A stretch of 64,000 nt of DNA from Pseudomonadota bacterium. GTDB taxonomy: Bacteria > Pseudomonadota > Gammaproteobacteria > Burkholderiales > Sulfuriferulaceae. The stretch spans positions 1 through 64,000 of the forward strand of contig JAJYYK010000014.1 in the NCBI GenBank assembly GCA_021801025.1. Reading direction: 5' to 3'. Shown one piece after another: positions 20,600 to 29,461 of the stretch. Position numbers and translations under genes: made by a program. Below the pieces are notes generated by a model. It did no database searches, was not told the DNA's origin, and was given only the letters and a program-made list of their open reading frames with translations. The first letter of the stretch is position 1, and each line of letters opens with the position of its first letter.

Positions 20600-21472
20600 T
20601 CACTGATGCGCGAGTTTCGCCCTGATCGTTTGCAACTCTGCCAGGCGTTCATCGGACATTTCAGGGTATTCCAGCTTAAGCTCACGCAAAGTATGCAATA
20701 CCACAGCGGCCACCATCAGGCGGGCGTTTTCCTTGTCGTCAGCCGGAATGGCATACCATGGCGCAGTGGTCGTGCTGGTGCCCGCCAGGCAGTCTTGATA
20801 TGCGCTTTGATACTGCTTCCAGTATTGGCGCTCCTCAATATCTGCCATACTGAGTTTCCAGTTTTTTTTCGGTTCATCAATGCGACGAATAAATCGTTTG
20901 CGCTGCTCTTCTTCCGACAGGTGCAAAAAAAACTTCACCACTCGCGTGCCATTGCGATACAAATGGTTTTCAAACTCTACAATGGAACGGTAACGTTCAT
21001 GCCACAAGCGTCCGCTCGACAAATCTTCCTCTGGCAAGTACTGATTGCGCAACATTTCAGGATGCACCCGCACAATCAACACCTCCTCATAATAGGAACG
21101 GTTAAAGATGCCGATTCGACCCCGCTCGGGCAAATCACGCGTAGTACGCCAAAGAAAATCATGCGCCAATTCCGCTTCGCTGGGATGCTTGAAACTGAAC
21201 ACCTGACACCCTTGCGGATTGACCCCAGACATCACATGCCGAATGGTACTGTCCTTGCCGGCCGCATCCATCGCCTGAAAAATCAACAAGATGGAATAAC
21301 GGGATGCCGCGTAATGCAATTCCTGCAAAGCACTCAACTCCGTCACTTGCTCGGTCAACATCGACTGATAATCCGCCTTGGAGGCATATACCGGATCAAT
21401 CCGTGTCGGCCAAAGACTCAGATCAAGTTTCGCATCGGGCAGAACCCGGAACTTTGCCATGTCAATACTCAT
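20600..21472 (-). CDS. ppk2: Polyphosphate kinase 2 family phosphotransferase
   Basis: A 290-residue PPK2 protein. It has Walker A in [14 protein letters not shown], Walker B in the [10 protein letters not shown] segment, and the lid with Arg residues (KRFIRRI). It moves phosphate between polyphosphate and nucleotides. The length and single domain fit class I or III, and which nucleotide is preferred cannot be read from sequence. AAGGAG places the start at 21472, nine codons after an in-frame upstream ATG. A PPK1 gene lies at the other end of this window, so the cell can both make and spend polyphosphate. Confidence 0.92.
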   Translation of the reverse strand: MSIDMAKFRVLPDAKLDLSLWPTRIDPVYASKADYQSMLTEQVTELSALQELHYAASRYSILLIFQAMDAAGKDSTIRHVMSGVNPQGCQVFSFKHPSEAELAHDFLWRTTRDLPERGRIGIFNRSYYEEVLIVRVHPEMLRNQYLPEEDLSSGRLWHERYRSIVEFENHLYRNGTRVVKFFLHLSEEEQRKRFIRRIDEPKKNWKLSMADIEERQYWKQYQSAYQDCLAGTSTTTAPWYAIPADDKENARLMVAAVVLHTLRELKLEYPEMSDERLAELQTIRAKLAHQ

Positions 21473-21577
21473 CGCGACTCCTTCATATAAGATGCACACA
21501 CATTAATGCGTCACTATCACAACGGGGGATTGAACGGTATGATACGCCATCAACCCGACAAATCAGGAGATTTTGCC

Positions 21578-21967
21578 ATGTCCAGATCGCTATCCGCCTT
21601 TTTCTTGCACTGGGGTGTAACCTCGCTGTCATTGTGGGCCAGCACTTACGTGTTCAATGGCATCAAATTTTCAGATACGTCGACACTGATTGTCTCTGCA
21701 TTGCTGCTGGGGTTTGCCAACGCCATCGTCAGGCCGCTGCTCATCATCCTGACATTCCCCCTGACACTCATCACCCTGGGTCTGTTTCTGCTGGTCATCA
21801 ACGCCTTGATGATTCTGCTGGTATCGCACTTCGTTCGGGGGTTTATGGTAGACAGTTTCTCGACAGCACTTTTCGCCAGCATCTTTATCTCCCTGCTCAG
21901 TTTCTTCATTAATTTTTTCTTCATCGACATCAATCCGTCCGGCTTTCCTCCAGGCAGCGGTTTTTGA
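21578..21967 (+). CDS. Small four-helix membrane protein of the phage-holin-IV/YvlD type
   Basis: A 129-residue protein with four hydrophobic stretches and the conserved NAIVRPLLIILTFPLTLITLG type of loop seen in the family annotated as phage holin family IV or YvlD. Despite the name, chromosomal members are not known lysis proteins and the function is unknown. AGGAG upstream supports the ATG at 21578. The stop overlaps the next gene by 4 nt (TTGA), so the two are probably translationally coupled. Confidence 0.8.
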   Translation: MSRSLSAFFLHWGVTSLSLWASTYVFNGIKFSDTSTLIVSALLLGFANAIVRPLLIILTFPLTLITLGLFLLVINALMILLVSHFVRGFMVDSFSTALFASIFISLLSFFINFFFIDINPSGFPPGSGF

Positions 21968-23136
21968 GTCATACCGAACCACGCGCCTCAGTGAGTGTGC
22001 CCATCACACCGGACACGCCATGCATTTCGACGCTTGACGCCCTGGCCGATCTGCCTGCGGCAGAATGGAATGCGCTGGCAGGCAACGATCCGTTTCTGTC
22101 CTGTGAATTTTTATCGGCACTGGAAACATCGGGCTGTGCCGTGCCGAAAACCGGTTGGTGCCCGCAGTTTTTACTTGCCCATGAAGCCGGCAAACTGGTA
22201 GGCGGCATGCCGCTGTATCTCAAGTCGCATTCCTACGGTGAGTATGTGTTTGATTGGGCGTGGGCAGACGCATACGCCCGCCATGGCCTGGCTTACTATC
22301 CCAAGCTGCTGGCCGCAGTGCCTTTTACCCCCATCACCGGTACGCGGATATTGGCCCAATCGGATCATATTGCAAAACAACTCATTCATGCCGCCCTGCA
22401 GTTGGCAAAAAATCTCAATGTGTCTTCACTCCATTGCCTGTTTCCCGAAGCTGCACAAATTCCCGCATTACAGGCTGCGGGCATGTCCGTGCGTCACGGG
22501 GTACAGTTTCATTGGCAAAATCTTGACTACCCTGATTTTGATGCCTATCTGTCCGGCATGAACAATGAGAAGCGCAAGAAAATCAAACAGGAACGCCGCC
22601 GCGTGCGTGATGCAGGCATCAGCTTCGAATGGGTGCTGGGACACCAGGCCACGGCAGCCCAATGGGCATTCTTTTTTGCCTGTTATGCCCAGACCTACCA
22701 CGCCCACAGCTCGACACCTTACCTCAATCCGGATTTTTTTCAGCGTATTGCCGCAAGCATGGGGGAGAAAATTCTTTTGGTGTTTGCCGTGCGCGAAGGA
22801 AAAATGATTGCTGGCGCATTCAATGTATTCACCAGCGAGCGTTTATATGGTCGCTACTGGGGTGCAATGGAACAGCACTCAGGCTTGCATTTTGAAACCT
22901 GTTACTATCAGGCCATCGAGTTTTGCATTGCGCACCGCATCGCCGTCTTCGAAGGCGGCGCACAAGGCGAACACAAACTGGCAAGGGGGTTTCTGCCCGT
23001 GCAAACCCTGTCCACGCACTGGTTGGCGCATGAGCGATTGGGTCGTGCAGTGGATGATTTTCTGGTACGTGAACAAGCCGGATTAGAACACTACGCCAAT
23101 GAACTGAACGAACGAAGTCCGTTTAAACAGGTATGA
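21964..23136 (+). CDS. FemAB/GNAT-fold protein, peptidoglycan biosynthesis/recognition-like (DUF482)
   Basis: A 390-residue protein matching the DUF482 group: a PFLSCEFLSALE segment near the N-terminus, the KKIKQERRRV basic stretch, and EGGAQGEHKLARGF near the C-terminus. The fold is a double GNAT as in FemAB aminoacyl transferases, but no substrate is proven. The start is TTG at 21964, overlapping the preceding stop; GTG at 21991 is an alternative. Its 3' end overlaps the convergent DUF938 gene by 14 nt. Confidence 0.85.
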   Translation: MSHTEPRASVSVPITPDTPCISTLDALADLPAAEWNALAGNDPFLSCEFLSALETSGCAVPKTGWCPQFLLAHEAGKLVGGMPLYLKSHSYGEYVFDWAWADAYARHGLAYYPKLLAAVPFTPITGTRILAQSDHIAKQLIHAALQLAKNLNVSSLHCLFPEAAQIPALQAAGMSVRHGVQFHWQNLDYPDFDAYLSGMNNEKRKKIKQERRRVRDAGISFEWVLGHQATAAQWAFFFACYAQTYHAHSSTPYLNPDFFQRIAASMGEKILLVFAVREGKMIAGAFNVFTSERLYGRYWGAMEQHSGLHFETCYYQAIEFCIAHRIAVFEGGAQGEHKLARGFLPVQTLSTHWLAHERLGRAVDDFLVREQAGLEHYANELNERSPFKQV

Positions 23137-23727
23137 TGTCGCGCTTGCTCCACACGAGCAAACGGTTGTTGGACGGCATCGCCACATCCTGCATCAACTC
23201 AAATCCCTGCGCTTGTGCGAGTTGGTCTACCGCCTCAAAATCCCGAATTCCACTGAGCGCATCACGCAATTTCAACCACACATCAAATTCGGCATTGCTG
23301 GCAGAAGTAAATTCACCGGCGTAGTTAAATGGCCCGTACAAACACAACACACCGCCGACTTTCAATGTTTGTCTATGCCCGCAAACATGCGCTCCACGCC
23401 CGCCCACGACACGATGTGTACCGTATTGGCGTTAAAAATCGCATCAGCGGTAATGTCCGGCCAGGGATCAACATGAATATCCAGTACGACCGGCAATAGC
23501 ACATTGGGGAGCTGCGCTTCGGCCAGCCACATCGCGATCCCGGCGTGGTTCTGCGGCAACTCACTGGTTTGCCAGGTTAAGTGAGGCAGATTTTTCCCAA
23601 AAAAAACCGCATGCTGACCCGTACCGCTAGCAATTTCCAGTACATGCTTTCGGTCGCCCAATACGGGCTGCAATGCAGCCAGAATATGCGATTGATTGCG
23701 CTCGCATGCGGCAGAAAATGGTTTCAT
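23123..23727 (-). pseudogene. DUF938 SAM-dependent methyltransferase-like gene with one frameshift
   Basis: The first part, from 23727 (MKPFSAACERNQSHILAAL), contains SAM motif I as LEIASGTGQHAVFF and continues to the VERMFAGI segment. The reading then moves to another frame, which carries LKVGGVLCLYGPFNYAGEF through to MPSNNRLLVWSK, the normal DUF938 C-terminus. Both halves are well conserved and join at about 23362-23378, so one base appears to be lost. The complete protein would be about 200 residues. It could be a recent inactivation or a sequencing error in an otherwise intact gene. Confidence 0.82.
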
Positions 23728-23749
23728 GGTATTCAAATGATCATGGAAA

Positions 23750-25147
23750 TTAACGCCATTCTTTCGGTAAATAATAATCCCCATAGCCCTGCTGATCCAT
23801 CGGCACTTCGATCACGCCGCTGGACAGCTTTTTTTGGCTAGCGCTGCCCGTCAAACCGGGGAAAGCGATCACCAGTCCCACCACGGCAAGCTGTATCAGC
23901 ACAAAAGGCAATGCGCCATAATAGATTTTTGAGGAGGGCAAGTTTTTGGGCGCCACGCTACGCAAATAGAACAAAGCGAAACCAAACGGCGGGTGCATAA
24001 ACGAGGTTTGCATGTTCACCGCCAGCAACACGCCGAACCACACCAAATCAATACCCAGTTTCTGCGCAACAGGCGCCAGTAAAGGAATCGCAATAAAAGC
24101 AATTTCAAAAAAATCAAGGAAAAATGCCAGAAAAAAGACAAAAACGTTCACCACAAGCAGGAAGCCCAAGGTCCCGCCTGGCAGGTTGGTGAGCAAATGC
24201 TCCACCCACAAATCACCGTTCACACCGCGAAACACCAAACTAAATACGGTTGAACCGATCAAGATAAACATCACAAAACTTAACAAACGCAAGGTGCGAT
24301 CCATCGCCTGACGCAACAAATCCAGCGACAAGCGCCGTTTCGCCCCTGCCAGCAACATGGCACCGCTGGCACCCATTGCCCCACCCTCGGAAGGCGTTGC
24401 CCAGCCCATAAAGATACTGCCTAACACCAGAGAAATCAGCGCCAGTGGGGGTAATATCGACAACAAAGCGCTGCGCCATAACGTCCAGCCGCGCAAAATG
24501 CGCTCCGATTCCGGTAAAGCCGGTGCGGCATCCGGCTTTACCAGCGTCACCACAAACACAAATGCCACATAAGATAACGCCAGCACCACACTAGGTAGAA
24601 TTGCGGCGCGAAACATATCGCCTACCGGCACGCCAAGTTGATCCGCCAGCACAATCAGCACCAAACCGGGCGGGATAATCTGCGCCAGCGTGCCCGACGC
24701 AGCGATGACCCCGGTCGCCAAGCGCGCATCATAGCCATAACGCAGCATCACCGGCAGAGAAATCAATCCCATGGCGATCACCGAAGCCGCCACCACGCCG
24801 GTGGTGGCGGCCAGCAGCACGCCGACAAAAATCACCGCATAGGCCAGCCCGCCCCGCACGCTGCCGAACAGTTGCCCGATACTGAGCAGCAGGTCCTCGG
24901 CCATCCCGCTGCGTTCTAAAATCAAACCCATAAACGTAAAGAACGGGATTGCCAACAGGGTCTGATTACCGACTATCCCCAACATCCGGTTGGGCAAAGC
25001 CTGCATCAGCCCCCAGTCAAACAGGCCCAGCTTGACGCCAATAAAAGCGAACAGCAACCCGTTTGCGGCCAAAGAAAAGGCGGCGGGATAACCCATCAGC
25101 AGGATAATCACCAAACCGCCGAACATGGCCGGAGCAAGCCAGATCAT
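23750..25147 (-). CDS. dctM: TRAP transporter large permease (DctM type)
   Basis: A 465-residue protein with about 12 hydrophobic helices and the family segments IPFFTFMGLILERSGMAE, ATTGVVAASVIAMG and IIPPGLVLIVL. DctM forms the transport channel of tripartite ATP-independent periplasmic carriers that use a sodium gradient to import organic acids or related anions. It overlaps dctQ by 4 nt. No substrate-binding protein (DctP) is nearby, so substrate is unknown. The C-terminal tail past the last helix is about 30 residues longer than most. Confidence 0.92.
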   Translation of the reverse strand: MIWLAPAMFGGLVIILLMGYPAAFSLAANGLLFAFIGVKLGLFDWGLMQALPNRMLGIVGNQTLLAIPFFTFMGLILERSGMAEDLLLSIGQLFGSVRGGLAYAVIFVGVLLAATTGVVAASVIAMGLISLPVMLRYGYDARLATGVIAASGTLAQIIPPGLVLIVLADQLGVPVGDMFRAAILPSVVLALSYVAFVFVVTLVKPDAAPALPESERILRGWTLWRSALLSILPPLALISLVLGSIFMGWATPSEGGAMGASGAMLLAGAKRRLSLDLLRQAMDRTLRLLSFVMFILIGSTVFSLVFRGVNGDLWVEHLLTNLPGGTLGFLLVVNVFVFFLAFFLDFFEIAFIAIPLLAPVAQKLGIDLVWFGVLLAVNMQTSFMHPPFGFALFYLRSVAPKNLPSSKIYYGALPFVLIQLAVVGLVIAFPGLTGSASQKKLSSGVIEVPMDQQGYGDYYLPKEWR

Positions 25148-25698
25148 GTCATGGTCTCCACATCCACATCCGCAGTTTCACGCTGATCATTGACCTGATA
25201 CCCGGCCAGCCGTGCCAGGGCCTTGATAATCTCTGCCACGCCCTGCAAGGCGAGCAGCGTAAATCCCGCTGGAATCAACAAATCGACCGGCCAGCGCGGC
25301 AGGCCGCCTGCATCGGGCGACATTTCGCCGCTGTGCCATGCCAAAGAGAACAGTGGCCAGGACAGCACCACCATAAAAACAGAAAATGGCAATAAAAACA
25401 GCAGCGTGCCAAACACTTCCACCCACCACTGCGCACGTTCCGACAATTGGGCGTACACCAAATCGATGCGCACATGACCGCGATGTTTGAGGGTATAACC
25501 CGCACCCAACAAAAAAATGGCACCGAACAGATACCATTGCAATTCCAGTCCGGCATTGCTGCCTTTCCCCAACCCATAACGCAACAAAGCATTGCCAGCC
25601 GAAATAAGCGTGGCCGCCAGCACCAGCCATTTCACCTTCTGACCGACCCATTCATTCAGGGCATCAATGCGCAACGCCAAAGCCAGGCTTGCTTTCAT
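25144..25698 (-). CDS. dctQ: TRAP transporter small permease (DctQ type)
   Basis: A 184-residue protein with four hydrophobic helices; the conserved ELQWYLFGAIFLLGAGYTLK and HVRIDLVY segments are in place. DctQ pairs with DctM in the membrane. The ATG at 25698 has AGGGG upstream; an in-frame start six codons further up is less likely because it would overlap pmbA. It starts 4 bp after the pmbA stop, so the three genes are probably co-transcribed. Confidence 0.9.
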   Translation of the reverse strand: MKASLALALRIDALNEWVGQKVKWLVLAATLISAGNALLRYGLGKGSNAGLELQWYLFGAIFLLGAGYTLKHRGHVRIDLVYAQLSERAQWWVEVFGTLLFLLPFSVFMVVLSWPLFSLAWHSGEMSPDAGGLPRWPVDLLIPAGFTLLALQGVAEIIKALARLAGYQVNDQRETADVDVETMT

Positions 25699-25702
25699 GC
25701 TG

Positions 25703-27040
25703 TTATTCCCCTGCAACGGTCATACGGGAAATCAAAATGGAACCGGTCTGGCGCGAACTGCGCAAGTCCACATCGGTACCAATCGCCACGATATCGCGGT
25801 ACATTTGCCGCAAATTGCCGGCAATCGTAATTTCCTCAACCGGATATTTTATCTCGCCGTTTTCTACCCAGAATCCCGCCGCACCGCGCGAATAATCGCC
25901 CGTCACCATGTTGATGCCATGCCCCAGCAATTCCGTCACCAACAAACCCGTACCCATTTTTTTCAGCAAGCCATCAAAATCCTCACCGCTGCTGTTCACC
26001 AGCAAATTGTGGCTGCCTCCCGCATTACCGGTGGTGCTCATGCCCAATTTCCGCGCACTGTAAGTTGACAGGAAATAGCCTTGCAAGACCCCGCCGACAA
26101 TGACTTCACGGTCAGTCGTGCGCACCCCTTCGCTGTCAAACGGGCTACTCGCCAAACCGCGCAACACATGCGGACGTTCACTTATCCGCACCCAGTCCGG
26201 GAAAACCGGCTGTCCCAGCGCATCCAGTAAAAATGAGGATTTTCGATACAAATTACCGCCGCTCACTGCCGAAACAAAATGCGACAGCAAACCCGTGGCC
26301 ACTGGGGCTTCAAACAGCACGGGCACTTGCCGAGTCGACAGTTTGCGTGCATTCAGTCGCCGCGCTGTGCGTTCACCCGCACGCTTGCCCACCTCTGGCG
26401 CTGGTTGTAAATCCAGCGCATTGCGCGCCGAACTGTACCAGTAATCGCGCTGCATCCCCCGTTCGGATTCGGCAATCACCGCACAACTGACGCCGTGGCG
26501 AGAAGTCGGATACCCGCCCATGAAGCCGAGGCTGTTGCCATGCACGAACAAGGATTGCTGGGTACTTACCGTCGCCCCCTCGGAATTGCTGATGCGGTCA
26601 TCCACGGCCAAAGCCGCTGCTTCACATTCAGCCGCCATGGCAATGGCCGCATCCACGGACTGCGCCCAGGGATGAAACAAATCCAGATCAGGCACATTGG
26701 TGGCCAGACGATCGGCATCCGCCAGACCGGAAAAAGTATCTTCCGCCGTATAACGGGCAATGGTCAACGCCTTGTCTACGGTATCCTTCAGCGCTTGTCG
26801 TCCGAAATCGGAGCTGGAGGCGTTGCCGCGACGCTGTCCGATATAAACGGTGACCGCAAGCCCTTTATCCCGATTATATTCAATGGTTTCCACTTCGCCA
26901 CGGCGCACGGTAATCCCCTGCCCCATCCCCACCGATGCTTCAGCCGCACAGGCGCTGGCGCCATGCTTCGCTGCGTAATCCAGCATTTCCTGTACCAGCG
27001 CTTGCAGCGCACCCCGATCATGACTAAATTGTTCTGACAC
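25703..27040 (-). CDS. pmbA: Metalloprotease-like protein PmbA/TldE
   Basis: A 445-residue PmbA. It has the N-terminal domain with VRRGEVETIEYNRDKG, the central RTARRLNARKLSTRQVPVLF region, and the C-terminal GNLRQMYRDIVAIGTDVD stretch. PmbA (TldE) forms a heterodimer with TldD, which carries the zinc site and degrades unfolded or modified peptides such as microcin B17 precursors and CcdA. PmbA itself lacks the HExxxH motif, as here. Divergent from darP, a pairing widely kept in proteobacteria. tldD is not in the window. Confidence 0.94.
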   Translation of the reverse strand: MSEQFSHDRGALQALVQEMLDYAAKHGASACAAEASVGMGQGITVRRGEVETIEYNRDKGLAVTVYIGQRRGNASSSDFGRQALKDTVDKALTIARYTAEDTFSGLADADRLATNVPDLDLFHPWAQSVDAAIAMAAECEAAALAVDDRISNSEGATVSTQQSLFVHGNSLGFMGGYPTSRHGVSCAVIAESERGMQRDYWYSSARNALDLQPAPEVGKRAGERTARRLNARKLSTRQVPVLFEAPVATGLLSHFVSAVSGGNLYRKSSFLLDALGQPVFPDWVRISERPHVLRGLASSPFDSEGVRTTDREVIVGGVLQGYFLSTYSARKLGMSTTGNAGGSHNLLVNSSGEDFDGLLKKMGTGLLVTELLGHGINMVTGDYSRGAAGFWVENGEIKYPVEEITIAGNLRQMYRDIVAIGTDVDLRSSRQTGSILISRMTVAGE

Positions 27041-27105
27041 AAAGACCCCACACTCACTCGGCTAAAGCCGGTATCATAACAACATTTTCGACACTACTGC
27101 GCACC

Positions 27106-27633
27106 ATGGAACAAATCGATCTTCCCGACAACGAAAACCGCCCCCCCAGCAAGAGTGCCCTCAAGCGTCAAATGGAGGAATTGCAACAGCTGGGTAAAGA
27201 AATGGTTGCCCTGCCCAAAGAAAAACTCAAACGGCTGGATTTGCCGGAAAACCTGCGTACAGCCATAGAAACCGCGCAACGTCTCCAAAATGCACGCAGC
27301 GGACTGCGGCGTCAATTGCAATATATTGGCCGTTTGATGCGCGACATTGACGCCCAACCCGTCGCCCACCAAATGCGCAATTGGGAAGCCCACCACACCG
27401 AAGAAAATGCACGCTTTCACGAACTTGAACGCTGGCGAGACCGTCTACTGACCGACGAAAACAGCTTGCAGGCCTTTCTGCAACTCTATCCTGCCGCCGA
27501 CATACAAGCACTACGAACCCTGATACGCAACGCGCACAAGGAAAGTGAAGCGCAACGCCCGCCCAAAAGCACGCGTGCATTATTCAAATTATTGAGAGAA
27601 ATTAGCGAGGCCTCGCCAAACGCCGACGACTAA
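27106..27633 (+). CDS. darP: Ribosome biogenesis factor DarP (YjgA, DUF615)
   Basis: A 175-residue, highly charged helical protein. KSALKRQMEELQQLG near the N-terminus and LPKEKLKRLDLPENLRTAI are the family signatures. DarP acts late in assembly of the 50S subunit in E. coli. It is divergent from pmbA with 65 bp between the starts. Length is normal. Confidence 0.92.
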   Translation: MEQIDLPDNENRPPSKSALKRQMEELQQLGKEMVALPKEKLKRLDLPENLRTAIETAQRLQNARSGLRRQLQYIGRLMRDIDAQPVAHQMRNWEAHHTEENARFHELERWRDRLLTDENSLQAFLQLYPAADIQALRTLIRNAHKESEAQRPPKSTRALFKLLREISEASPNADD

Positions 27634-27735
27634 GCCAGACTTCACGACAGCAGGACCGTCAGCCTCCCGAGTGAGGTTCGGCGTTCCTGGCAACCTGGAA
27701 TCCGGATTTTTAATCCGGCAAAACAAAAGAAAAAA

Positions 27736-28959
27736 TTAACTTGCCAAACGTTGTGCCCACCGCAAAGCTTCAAAATGTGCCTGATTGATGTGGGCAGTTG
27801 AAATTCCCAAGCCGTCGAGATGCGATACATCGGCAGCAATCACCGTTTCACAGCTTTTAGTCAGCACCAAAAATGGATAATACAATCCCGTGCCGTCAAT
27901 CAGGGCTTCTCCCACGGCTTCAGGTAAATTGATTTGCGCCAGGGCATCCGCCATGCTTACCCCCAGCAACCTGTCCAGCAAGGAAAACATACCGGTAATA
28001 AACAGATTTTCAGCATCCGCTTTGGTCAACAGGACAGAACCGAGCAATTCCATCATTCGCCCTCTGGTGAAAGCGGCCTGTAACAGCGCAGCGGAATGAC
28101 GTTCGGGATCGGATGTTGCCAACAATACGGCCAACCAGCGGTACAGCGGTTTATAACCCAGCAACTGTATGACATGGCGCAGGGATTTAATCTCGCACCG
28201 CAAGCCAAAAGAAGCCGAATGAATATAATGCAACAGCTTGTAAGAAACCCCTATGTCATATTTAATCAATTCCTCTAATTCGGTAATGTCCGCATCGGCA
28301 TGCACCGCCTCCATCAAACGCAGCAAGGTAGCCTGGGAGGATGGAATGGTTTTGGATTGCTCTTCGCCTGGAGGCGGTTCCAGAAAGAAATGTCCCGCAA
28401 ACACGTTAAGACCCAGTTTATTACAAATCGCATATTCGGACCAACTGAACACCTGATTCGCAACCATACTCAAAGAAAGCTTTTTTAACAGGGCATAAAT
28501 ACGTGCCTGAGCAGTGAAATTTCCCGCCTCAAATTGCACCTCGACCATTTGGCATATTTCCAGTATTTCCGGTCGTAATACAGCCAAATCGGCACCACGC
28601 AGCACAAATTCATACCCCGCTTTACGCATCGCTTGAACAATCTGGCAGGTTTGCGGATCGCTCAAAGTTTCCGTGGAAACGATCAATCCCAAAGCATGCG
28701 GCGGAAAAGAGACGAAAGCCGATTCGCGCAACATCTCTGCCGGTGCATAAAGATAACAACGATAACCGAACTTGAATGGTTCCTCAGCACCCTCTTCATA
28801 CGGATCCAGTAATTGACTGATCCAACCGAGCACATCCCGTGCCTCCAGCAACAAATCGCCGGGTGTCAATGCGGGCTCACGCCAAAAAAACTGATAACCG
28901 ATCAGTTGCTGATCCGTATTCAGCAGCACATCTCTAACAATTACTTGTGTATCAAACAT
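27736..28959 (-). CDS. EAL-HDOD signalling protein with a degenerate EAL domain
   Basis: A 407-residue YuxH-like protein. The N-terminal half resembles an EAL domain but has lost the EAL motif and most metal ligands (ALGLIVSTETLSD stands where catalytic residues would be), so it probably does not hydrolyse c-di-GMP. The C-terminal half (about 205-400) is an HDOD domain with IKSLRHVIQLLGYKPLYRWL. Such proteins relay regulation of motility or c-di-GMP by protein contacts. It stands alone on the minus strand between darP and the rhodanese gene. Confidence 0.85.
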   Translation of the reverse strand: MFDTQVIVRDVLLNTDQQLIGYQFFWREPALTPGDLLLEARDVLGWISQLLDPYEEGAEEPFKFGYRCYLYAPAEMLRESAFVSFPPHALGLIVSTETLSDPQTCQIVQAMRKAGYEFVLRGADLAVLRPEILEICQMVEVQFEAGNFTAQARIYALLKKLSLSMVANQVFSWSEYAICNKLGLNVFAGHFFLEPPPGEEQSKTIPSSQATLLRLMEAVHADADITELEELIKYDIGVSYKLLHYIHSASFGLRCEIKSLRHVIQLLGYKPLYRWLAVLLATSDPERHSAALLQAAFTRGRMMELLGSVLLTKADAENLFITGMFSLLDRLLGVSMADALAQINLPEAVGEALIDGTGLYYPFLVLTKSCETVIAADVSHLDGLGISTAHINQAHFEALRWAQRLAS

Positions 28960-29026
28960 TCGACATCCCTATCACCTGAAAATAGCAGCTGGATTAATTA
29001 AACACAGCCCCCTCATTCCTGTCAGT

Positions 29027-29410
29027 TCAAATTGTTAACGCAAAACCTTCCGCATCCCAGCAGTCCAAACCACCTGCCAGCGAATATACTTTCTCAAACC
29101 CCATTTGCTGCAACGCCCATGCCGCCAGCGCGGAGCGTGCGCCAGACTGACAATACAGTAGCACATTGTCCGCTTGGGCAATGCACAGTTTGGGGTGTCG
29201 ATAATGGGTAGTGGAATCCGCAGCAGCTTCAATAATGCCGCGCGGGATATTCAACGCACCCGGAATGTACCCCCGCGCAAATTCATCGGGTTCGCGCACA
29301 TCGACCACCAGCACGCCACCGGCACGGATTTTTTCTTCAGCGCTTTCCGCATCCCACTCCTTGATATGTTGACGTGCTTCCTTAATAAAGCAGCCAAAGC
29401 GTTTAGCCAT
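29027..29410 (-). CDS. Single-domain rhodanese-like sulfurtransferase
   Basis: A 127-residue rhodanese fold with VVDVREPDEFARGYIPGALNIP and the active-site loop CQSGARS, which begins with the catalytic cysteine. It moves sulfane sulfur between carriers, for example persulfide from SQR products to glutathione or cyanide. No signal peptide is visible, so it is cytoplasmic. AAGGTG upstream supports the ATG at 29410. It is divergent from uvrD. Confidence 0.92.
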   Translation of the reverse strand: MAKRFGCFIKEARQHIKEWDAESAEEKIRAGGVLVVDVREPDEFARGYIPGALNIPRGIIEAAADSTTHYRHPKLCIAQADNVLLYCQSGARSALAAWALQQMGFEKVYSLAGGLDCWDAEGFALTI

Positions 29411-29461
29411 TATAATGTCACCTTACCTTCGTTTTTATCTTCGTGTTCCTGCAACACCATT

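Noticed and set aside
21578-21967. Holin annotation as evidence of a prophage
   Set aside because: The family name is historical; no lysis, capsid or packaging gene is near, and the gene is coupled to a core-type gene.
27690-27715. Inverted repeat between darP and the EAL-HDOD gene as a terminator
   Set aside because: CCGGATT/AATCCGG forms a stem, but neither side has a proper T run, so support is too weak.
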